From Phoronis ovalis (Eukaryota; Phoronida; Phoronidae): a stretch of 15,528 nt of DNA. Made by a program: the position numbers and the translations under genes. Location: the NCBI GenBank assembly GCA_028565635.1, contig JAOXYB010020560.1, positions 1-15,528 on the forward strand, written 5' to 3'. A model generated the notes under the pieces. The model worked only from the letters and a program-made list of their open reading frames with translations, had not been told where the DNA came from and searched no databases. Shown piece by piece: positions 1-10,500 of the stretch. Each line of letters begins with the position of its first letter. The stretch's first letter is position 1.

Positions 1-1241
1 TTAGTGCAATTCTTTTATTAATGTAGAGGGACCAGAGAATTTTAAGAAATATGATTCAGCTTGACATGCTTTTTTCATCAATTGTCAAGAGTTTCATTCT
101 ACCAGGGTTTGCTTTTACGTTTGAGACAACTATCAGATAACTTGCCATTATTTTTGAAGGCTACAAATTTCACATAACTAATTATAAATAGCACAATTTC
201 TCTATGAATTTGTTCATAAATATAAATTTGATCAGTTAATTTGCATTCATAAAAAATTCAGATTGAAATAAATCATCCTGATGATTTTTGACACTGTATC
301 CCGTCACTGTATTTGCTTCGGGGATTTGTAGAGTCATTTATATTACCAAAGGAAAAATCAAGCTTTGTTTACTAACATCATGTAGAAATACCAATGGTAA
401 GGAGCAGTTTTTCAATATGTTTTCCAGATGAAATTTCTGTAGATTTTCGTGGCTCAATTTGTCATAATTTTACACCAGTGGTACAGCTGATAGTAATATT
501 TGAGTTTGAATCACAGACAGGATAACTCAATATTCAAGGAATGCACACATTTTGCTAGAGTTTATACACAGCTGGATGCAAAATTATCACCAAAATTATG
601 TCACGTATATCTATATCAGGTATAATATCATATTTGTCAATTCTACTGTTGTTATAACACTTCTAGAAACATCCGGTGGCGGTGGCGCTTACAGCTAAGT
701 GGACACATGTCCACAAAGTGACATGCCTGTGAAAACACATTTACTGTCATTGGAAAAACAATCATTTTGTTAGCAACTTGGGTCAGCAGGATACGCGTTT
801 TATGTTAGCGATTTACAATTAAAGGTTATTCTACAGATTAATTGAGTCAAATTCATATGTAATAAAGGTTATGTTGCAATTTTTATATGGTGATTTCAAC
901 AGTAGAATGTGACTTTTATCACAATTAATTTAAGTTAGCTCCTGTGTTTTCCTTATTCAATAGTTTGAGTTTTGAGAAACCCACACAATAACACCTCACA
1001 ATAAGTATCAGTACATTTTGAATTTTTTGTTGCATTTATGAATGCCAACAATTAAAGGTTGGTTCAGCTTCTTCTGTAAATAAAATATACGCTTAGATTT
1101 ATAAGAAACAGCTGTAATGAAACAATGAAGTAACACAAAAACCTTCAATTATGGTCTATTATGAGTCGAAGTATTTTATATTTTCCCCAATTTAGCTACA
1201 CTGAATAGCGACGAAAATATCGCAGTTGGTTAAATTCACCA
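1..1241. other. 3' flank of the LEV-9-like gene: 3' UTR and intergenic DNA, no gene seen
   Basis: This AT-rich stretch follows the stop codon. Weak poly(A)-like signals on the minus strand are TATAAA at 1180-1175 and 1103-1098. The only canonical AATAAA is at 19-14, about 1.2 kb past the stop. The 3' end of the transcript therefore cannot be fixed. A small inverted repeat GTGGACA/TGTCCAC lies near 692-707. I see no sushi-like or other coding exon. Confidence 0.5.
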
Positions 1242-1501
1242 TCATCCCTTTATAAATTTTATTCTGAATGGCAAATCAACATGCTTCCCTTTGTCACACC
1301 TTGGTTTACTTTTAGGACTCCACTGTCCGTTAATACAAGTTGCCGCATTTATCCCTCTAAGTCTAAATCCGTTGTGACAGTGGTACTCGATTTGTTCTCC
1401 GTGTCTTATTCGTTGAACATAAGAGCGATACTCATATTTTCCCCGTACGCCTACTAAGAGTATTGTTCCATGTCGTAATAAGCCTGGAAAAGGGCAGTAT
1501 T
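1242..1501 (-). CDS. lev-9-like: Terminal coding exon 11: CCP/sushi domain 8 and basic C-terminal tail, stop TGA
   Basis: The acceptor is CTTTCAG and the stop TGA is at 1244-1242. It encodes residues 493-577, with Cys at 494, 533, 547 and 560. The gap from first to second Cys is 39 residues, against 25-30 in the other modules. It contains an extra Tyr/Arg-rich stretch (GVRGKYEYRSYVQRIR). As I recall, the last CCP of Hikaru genki and LEV-9 has a comparable YxYRxYV insertion, which would support this family assignment. I cannot check that here. After the last Cys there is only a short basic tail (DKGKHVDLPFRIKFIKG). A donor-like AAG|GTGTGA lies just before the last Cys codon, but using it would remove that Cys, so I keep the exon open to the stop. 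Confidence 0.88.
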
Positions 1502-4500
1502 CTGAAAGATAAACAAAAACAATTTTGTTAGTAATAATAATATCATATTTTTAAAATTCTTTAGAGCGTATAGATTTATAGTTATATTCTTGGCGTCAGG
1601 GGAAATTTGTACACAAGCTGCGCAGGAATATATATTATTGTTCTCGATATATAATCATCCAACTGCCCTATTTACTGAATTGAGATGCTAATAACTACCA
1701 TTTTTTGGCTTCATATATTTATTTTTGGGAAATTATTTTCTCCAACGTCGGTCAAAATCAGAATTTTATATGTTCTCAAATTATGCTCTAGGTTTATACT
1801 TTGGTTAAATCCCATTTTGGGTGGCTCCTCATGGTTTCATTATTAGAGTGAAATTAGAATGTAATTTGTGGACGAAAATATGTTTTTGATAATAATGAAA
1901 TATACTAACTTGGTTCACATTCAGGTACGTTTCCAATCCATTTTCCGTTCCGGCATGCTAAATAATTATCGTTGATTAATTGAAATCCCGTGGTACATTC
2001 ATACAGAACCTTATCTCCATTGTTATAGCTTTGGTATCGTTGATAACCATTCTTGATAACTGGTGGACGTTCTGTGCAAGGCGCTAAAACAAAAAGTGTT
2101 ACCATGCATTCTAAGATTCTGTAGCATGATCGATTACACAGTATTTCCATTGTGCCCTATTGTGACCAAGTTAACAGTTACATATTATGGTAGTTTTCTC
2201 CCGAGAGTTTTCTTTTACTATGTAGTTATCTTCTACTATATATACAAAATACTGGTTTGTAATGAGGTAAATGCCCAGGTAAAATGACGTCATCAGAAAT
2301 ATGTGTTATGACCGAAACATTGAGGGAGGGGGGAATAAGGGGTAGCGACCATTGCTCAAAGGAAATAAACTTGCCTTTTTACGAATCACAAATAATAAAC
2401 TTTTTCAATCGTGGGTCACGAAAATAATACCTCAACAATAATAACTAGGTTCTACACAGCACATCACAGTCTATATATAGCCCGGGGGGTACTCAAGGTA
2501 TCTTTTTGGTGGGGGTGTGCAGCCCAGTTGAAAATTTTGGATTTGGATTGTATACTTCTTACCGTATTTTTTTGGATTGCTACCGTAAAGAAATTAAAAA
2601 ATTTGGATTGCTACCCGCTGCTTACAGCAAATAATTTGGATTAATTTTAGGTTTGTATCCATAAAACGATTTTTGAAATTTGGTTTGTATCAGTCAGTTT
2701 GTGCAAAAATGGATTGCTACTCAAATATTTTAAAATTTTGGATTGCTACGCTTATATTTCACAAAATTTGGATTGCTACCCTTATATTTAAAAAAATAAT
2801 GGATTGGGTTTGCTACTGCAAGCTAAAATTTTGGATTGGGTTCCGCGGCACATCCCCGTATTAAAAAAACCATGAGTACCCCCGGGGTCTATAGAACATC
2901 CCTAAGAAGATAACTATACTGGATGGTCATTCAAAATGGTTAGAGTGTACTCCAGTGATCTGCGATGGAGAGTTATTTATCAAATTTTCATTTAGCAAAA
3001 TACTGTATCTGAGACAGCAAAACATTTGTTTTTTTTCGAAAAATATCTTATAAATAAGTCAGTCTAATGTTATGCTGTATACATTACACTGTAGCTTGAA
3101 GTTGCTTACTAACCTGGCACACAAGCAGGTTCTTGAGACCAACTGCCGTTATGACAATAGATTTGATCTGTAGCATTTTTAAAATACCCTTCGTCACATG
3201 AATATTCTAATACTCTATTATGTTCAGTCTTTAGATGACTTCGTGTAACTCGACCATTTGCAAGGCTTGAAGGCATACACTTGACTAAAATAAAAAGTTA
3301 AAGCAAGCGATAAATACAGTATTACAGAGCACGTATTTCTTACGCCGTTTTGGGAAGCTTTAACATGTGTTGAACAAATCAATGACGTTGAATCGTTGTC
3401 GGCAATCGCAAAATCCATTCTTAATTAGCTTTAGCTGTACGTTCATGAATACAGACGCTGAAGAATCAGATCAAGATCTCTCCTAAACCAGTTATTTTGG
3501 ATCCGGGTTTTTGGATGTTGTACGCATGTTATTTGAATTGGCACTGTTTCACTAGACTAAGTAGTAATATATATAGTCTTTTCGACAGATTGGTAACACT
3601 TACGCCAGCAAAGAGGTGGATCGCGTGACCATTGGCCAGTTTCTAGGCACTCTGCCATGGATTCGCCTTCAAATGTTGTGTCTGAGTCACATCTGTAATG
3701 TTTAATACCATTTATAGATATTTTTATTAGCGATCATATGACTGTATAAAAAGCTTCAAACACAGACAGAAAGCTACAGGCGAGCATGTATTTTACATCT
3801 CATTCAGCACAACTGTTGCACCGACATTTTTGTAAGTTAACCCTTAAATTGGGTGAAATCAAGTACATATTCACGTATAAAGACCATACAAATGCTTTGC
3901 GATTTTGACTTAGAACTTCCAATAGTATTTGGAATGTGCACCCAGAATTAAAAGCATTCACAGAAAAATTGCTAATTCAATAAATTATTTTAATAATTAA
4001 AAGTGTAAAATATAATTTACATATTGACAATACATTCTCTTCTGTTTTGATTAAATAGATGGTTTGATGATAAAACAGGTTTTCTCACCATAAAAGGGGA
4101 TGCAGAAACATTATTTCGACATCCAAGTGTTATAAAGCTAGCACATTCGCTTGTCAAGAAAAGACAAATCTGCAATAATATATACTAGATCTAGTAACCA
4201 GGACTTGTGATAATTCCTGTGACAACTTACTGGAATCTTATTTCGGCACCCAAATTAGTTCTTGAGCCCTTTGCACGTCCGTTGTATAATATTGGCATAC
4301 CGCAGTCAATAACTAGAAAATATAGGAGCTAGCTAACTTTAAAAAGATAAACTTTTTAATTATTTTCAATGTATTCCACATGAAACGCGACAATCACACT
4401 TGCACAAGTAGGCCAGGAATTAAGCATATTTAGTATTGACATATATTTATAAAAGTTGCATTTTCAGTTGTGTTGATGTCATTACAGTATATTAATACTA

Positions 4501-7500
4501 TATCAGGTCCACCTAACCAGCGTAGACTCGAACCGTCAATACGCACTCGCGCACTTATTTCCTACACTCGAACCCTTTTTCCGGGTTTCGCACCGAAATT
4601 CTTGCTGCTCGAACCATTGTTTCCGTAGACTCGTACAAGTTGCCAGGAACTCGTACAGATTTCCGGTGACTCGAACAGCAGGTCCGAGTCTCCGGGAAAT
4701 CTGTTCGAGTTCTTGGCAACTTGTGCGAGTCTACGGAAACGACGGTTCGGGTAGCAGGAATTTTGGTGCGAAACCTGGAAAAGGGTTCGAGTGGTAGGAA
4801 ACAGATGCGCGAGTGCGGATTGACGGTTCGAGTATACGCTGGTTAGGTAGGCCTGTATATACTTTTGAAACATACAGAGAAAAAGTACTAACTTCATCTA
4901 TTGCACCCCTTAAACTGTAGCGAGTGAATTAGTTTGTTTTTAACTTTGAGTAGGAGGGATTAGTAATTTTTTATGGCGACACGACACAGCACACTTTCTA
5001 TCTTGTGTAATTTGGTAAGATTAGTAACTTACGTTCGCATCTTGCATATTCTCCGCTCCATGTTTTGTCTTTTTGACACATCCTTTTATCAGAACCAATT
5101 ATGCGATAACCAGGGTTGCAATGAAACTGAGCGACAGCTCCAAAAACAATTGAATTTCCCAACATGTGTCCGTTCTCTGGTGGATATAAACTTCGGCACC
5201 GCACAGCTGATTTAGAAGGAATTATATATTAAGTCTAGTTATTTGAAAATTATTGTCACTATCACTATCCTTACTATATATAATTATACAGAAATTCATT
5301 CTGGCAGCAAACTGTATTTCTATATAACGATTTCCTGCATAACTAAGAAAAAAAATCGACCATGTTAGTTCCTAAATTAAAAGGTGGGCGTGTAACTTAA
5401 GTTGGTGGGGACTAATTCAGTAACCTACATGTGTATTGCTTAAAATTTTAGCTACTTTTCACGAAAAATTGGCTATAAGAGACATATTAGGAATCACTAT
5501 GTGACTATGTTCAAGTTTCTACGTTACACACAAAGGGTGACATTTAGTCAAAAGTGACAGGACACTTTGATGTGTCATAATTTTAAACGTTACGATGAAA
5601 TGGGTATGAAACGTTGTACAAAGATAACCGGCATTTATTTGAGTTAATAGATCCAAATAATAGAAAATGCTGTTTTAGCAATCATTATGGCATTCCTAGT
5701 TCTTTTAGTTCAAACGGTAATCGTAACAGCAAAAGTACAGAAACAATCTTTTTGAATCAAACAATGTATTAGCTATGAGAGCAAAATAATTTTTGCAATG
5801 AATCTAAGAAAAGAACTCATTTCTATGACACATGATTGTAAGTTATCATACTCGCTGGCAGACGCCAAAGAGGAAAAATCCACCCGAAGAAATTAACAAT
5901 GCAAGACAATATCTTGCAGTCGAGTTAAACAGTTTAGAACTAGGTACATGTACCTACATTAACGTTCACAAGCACAGTAAAATCTTTATAACAACAGAAT
6001 AAAATCATAAAAGTGATTTTGATATAACCATTGTGAATTTTTTTTACTACCCATGAAATAAACTATTTTAAATATACTAAATTGTGCTTTTTAGTGCAAT
6101 GTCAAAAGTATGATTTATATGCGAAGAGACAAAAAAGAATAAAATCGTATTTAAATCATATAAAGTGGCTGTAGGGAGGCGACAACAAATATTCAAAAAC
6201 AGTATAACTAAGATTCGTAGAACACTTTGTTTTCAAAACAGTTCTCAATAATAGCTGCTCTAATAGCTGCATTACATACAATCCAATAAAGATATAGTAT
6301 ATTTGATTGCAGTTTTTCCGATATAGTTTAAATTTACATGATTGATAGCAACTTAAACCGTGTCTTATTATATTCGTGTCACCCTGTATATAAGTTGGTA
6401 TTAGTAACCAGTAGCAATCGCCGTCTAACCGTCTCTTTTCCTCTTGCTCCTGGGCAGCCATGAGGACATTTCTATTTAAAGTGATATAATTTCACACAAA
6501 GAGAGAGAAAACGCAATTTAAAAATGTAATGTTTTATCAAAAATCGAGGAGATTATTACCAAGCTACCAAATCACTCGTTTTCTTGGTATTTCTTGCAAA
6601 TTCACCCCGATACCTTGCAAGAAGAATAAAAAAGTTGACCCTGGTAGTAAAATCGGGAATAATTATGACACATGAGTATCTTTATTTGTGACTGAACAGT
6701 ATTTTTGCGAAGATTTAGGCCCAAAAGACAAACGTTACTATTGGGCTATTGAGGTAGATGGGAAAATCAAATATAATAAAAATAGATAATGTTTTAAAGT
6801 GATCAAGAAATCATAGTGACTGTGCTTATTTTAGTATATGTTAAAATTGATCGTTGACAGGTAACACGATCTATAAACAATGCACAAAACTTACGCCTGC
6901 ATGACGGTAGGAACCGTGACCATCTTCCATCGGCTTGACACTCCCTATATGGGTGTCCTATGAGTTCGAACCCAGCTTCACATCTATAGTATACACGGTG
7001 CGGGAAGATAAACAAGTCTCCTACACGTACTGCATTTTGAACAATGCCAGGATGTTCACAACTTCTTGCTGGGAAATCGGGAATAAAATTAGCTTGTATA
7101 TTTATTTACAACAATTATTAATTATAGACAAATAATAGAAATATACTCTTTCCTTGTACTTATTGCCAACATTGTTTGTAAAATCTGGGACTAATATAAC
7201 TAAGTTAGTTATATTAGTCCCAGGTAAAATATATATAGTAGCGAATATGATCGCAGTACTTCGCAGCTTTCGCAAATCGATATTGCAGGACTTAACTACA
7301 GAAAATTGCGCAACGACAATGACCACATGTCATTCTAAAAATGAATGTAAACTTTGTGGAAAACACATTTGACAGTTCAAAATAACCTTTTAACTTTTAA
7401 ATCATTTTACAAAACAAATGTTTGTGTAGTATTTCACACCATCTGTCCACTGCAACTTCCTCATCTTTCTGCTTTTTAAATGAAGAAAACAGGTGCTCAA

Positions 7501-10500
7501 TGTACTTGCAAGCTGTCATGTATTTCACACACTATATTCGATTTCTAATTATCCTATACTGAATAGTAAATAACCGTAAATTATAAGTTTTTTGCACGCT
7601 AAATGTAGACGGTTACATTAATATTTCGCTGTAACTGTAATTGGTTGGAAATATAAATATTTGACTGTCATTTAGCATCATTTAATACCACTAGTAGTTC
7701 ATTTTCAAAACTCCATTAGCCCGGTGTATTAGCTAGTGATTAATATTACGAAACGCCAACGGTTATTATAGGATAATATTAAGCAGATCTCATCAAAAGC
7801 AGTACGTAATCATGTTAACGTGAGATTAAGAATTGATTTTGGAATGTTTATAGCTTCGTGTACTACTTGTGAAACGTTTAATTTGATTACTATTTTAGTA
7901 CAGTATATATACTGCGTCATTACACGATGAATCATCTTAATCTTAAACGTTTATACCCTATGTCAGTTGTTTCAAAAAGGTTGGATTACACTTATGATTG
8001 AAGTTACAAATAGTTGCACCACTTTTATCATCCGTATAAACATCCTTGCCATCGCTATCATTCTCCAAACAATACTATCAAGGTAATTTTAACTTACGAA
8101 TGCAACTCATTCTTGGACCAATCCATTTACCATCATCTCCACACTTGGCTTTATAAAATCCGTCTCTATAGTAACCACTTTTACAGTAATATTGAATTTC
8201 TGTTCCAATTGAATAACGGTTGGTACGTATGTTGCCGTCATGGATAGCATTCTCAACAACAAGAGGATCCCTACATAACCCTATGAAATAATGATAACCT
8301 TTGACTAATTTGACGAATATGAACAATTCTTTGTTTCGGTTATTTAAACCACATGATTTGATAAAGGCTGTAAAGGCGTCACTATATTATGATACTGATC
8401 GACCTTACTTATCGTTTAAGAAGAAAAAAAAATGAAATTAAATGTCCACACTTACAAGCAGAAACTACACACTTTGGTTCCTCTCCAGTCCACGTCCCGT
8501 CGCCTACACACGTCCTTGTTTTTAATCCATGAAGGCGATATCCACGATTGCAAGTGTAGTTGGCGATAGCACCAAATTTATTGTAAGGTTCAATATCCAC
8601 GCGACCGTAAACTATAGACAGTTCTTCGCATTTTTGATCTAAAATCATGAAATGGGTTTATAAACTTACTAAAATTTCAAACCATGCTGGTAAAATAGTT
8701 TCCTGTAGTAGATCATTAGACTGAAGATAATTATTATTTATCCAGTTCAAGCGGCAGATATGATTTCTTTATAAAACTGTGATGATAGTTATGCAAAAAT
8801 GGAACAAAGCCAGGAACAATGCTTTGGGTGCGGATTTTGTATGAAGGGCTGTGCATTCCCGTACATTAGATATATTCACAATCATCATAATTTTTGCATT
8901 TAACACTTCTAAAATATTATATCTACGATTTACTAGCTGATATCCCCTCCGCTATATTATACGGTAGAACTGTGACCCCACTGGTCGCTTGCTAGTGGGA
9001 TAATATTTCAAGTTCCTATAACATGTCCCAGGTAATTTTTCCGAGCAATAACCTAATAGATGCAATTTTAAAAAGTTACCCAATACGAGTAACTGTTGTA
9101 ACTCTTTGTTCCCTTATACAAATATTCCCTGATATAGGCATAATTAAAGATAACTAATAACTAATGGGGGAGAAGCCGTAAAGGAATGGAGCCTAACTAC
9201 CCCGCCCCTTCGGTAATAGACCGAAGGAGGTAGATTAAAACCATGTTAAAACCGGGGATAATACGCCGAAACATAGCTCAAGATTCTAGTTTATATTTTT
9301 TAGAGTCAGTCATCCTTACTCGGATTTATGCAGCTCATACCACAAATATCGTCACAACGACATTTCTTACGACGACCTCTACAATCCAATTGTCGAACGC
9401 AGGACTTCATACATCGTCGATCACCAACAAGTTCCGGCTTTTTAGGGCATGCATCCAAATCTTCACGCGTTTGTCCTGGAAATGTATTACAAAAAATATA
9501 GATGTACGCAAAAACTATATGGATATTTTTCAGTCTTCAAAAATTAATGTAAATGTTAATTGTGCAAGTAATACGGGACTGATACATATATTGAAAATTA
9601 GTAATGAAAATATTCACATCGACTAAAATTCGCTTCAAATTACCAATACAGCGAAGTGGAATGTTGCAAAAAAAATATCCAAGTTTAGGCGACAGTAACA
9701 AATATAAAAGGCAGTATGCGTTTCATATGAATAAGTATAAAAAGCATAAATGCATTTTCATATAAAAGGATATTTCAGAGTTTAGATATATTTAGATGTA
9801 TTAAATAAGCTTAAAATATCACCGAATTCCGTTTAACATATATGCTGAATTAAATATACAATCGTGGCACTTAATAATCTTATTCCTAAGAAAATTGTTC
9901 ATAGACTTTAAGCATGTATCTAATACACGAAAGTAATTAAATTACTATCCTTTGAAGTTGGAGCAGCTTTAAGGAATCCCAGCTATAGATTTAGCAGAAT
10001 TATATAGGAAACTGCTGTTACATGTTACCCAAGGAATCTGCTCTTTGTATTGAGAATGCATTTATTTTTTTTACTGAGTAAAGGTAATTGTAAAAGCTGT
10101 CATCTTACACCCTTCAACAATAGTTTTTTTTAATCTTACATTGTTGTAACAATCTTGTTTTTAGTCATACAGTAAATAAAACCAGAATTTTTCAATCAAT
10201 GTTTTATTCAAATGTTGATTTGCACAGTACAAAGTGCACTTAATTGTTTATACTATGGTAATAAATATAAGCCGAGTATTTTTGAGTTTTGGTGAAACAG
10301 TTGGGAATGTTACAACATAGTTTTAAATAAGTTCCGTACTGTATATCTGTTAAAACAAGAGAAGGCACGGAAAAGTTATTAATTTGTAAACATTTATCTC
10401 TTCCTACGTATCATATAGTTCCTCAACACATATAAAGGCTGTATGCAATCACTTTTTCAAGCCATTATTTGAGTGTAACTCATCTGTCAGCTTCTTTAAC

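Noticed and set aside
1242-1320. An alternative splice donor AAG|GTGTGA before the last Cys of CCP8.
   Set aside because: Its use would remove the fourth Cys of the domain, and the open frame ends in a plausible short basic tail.
2411-2864. Two plus-strand open frames with repeated Leu-Asp-Cys or Trp-Ile-Ala-Thr-like residues.
   Set aside because: They translate the TTTGGATTGCTAC repeats of the MITE-like element.
4504-4855. Possible tRNA gene or tRNA-derived SINE, from the GGTTCGAGT cores.
   Set aside because: There is no A box, acceptor stem or cloverleaf, and the core repeats every 20 bp through both arms. It is better read as part of the foldback unit.
4562-4897. 111-codon minus-strand open frame.
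   Set aside because: Almost all of it lies in the foldback palindrome. The open frame follows from the repeated unit lacking stops, not from coding.
6156-6461. 101-codon minus-strand open frame in the CCP3-CCP4 intron.
   Set aside because: I recognise no family, the composition looks like translated AT-rich DNA, and there is no splice framing or partner exon. It may be a chance frame or an old transposon scrap.
7102-7372. Overlapping open frames on both strands around the short palindrome.
   Set aside because: They mirror each other through the palindrome and have no family resemblance.
9243-9626. 127-codon plus-strand open frame preceded by AAGGAGGT, resembling a bacterial gene with a ribosome binding site.
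   Set aside because: It runs antisense across the WAP exon, encodes no recognisable protein, and the region is plainly eukaryotic. The purine run belongs to the intron hairpin.
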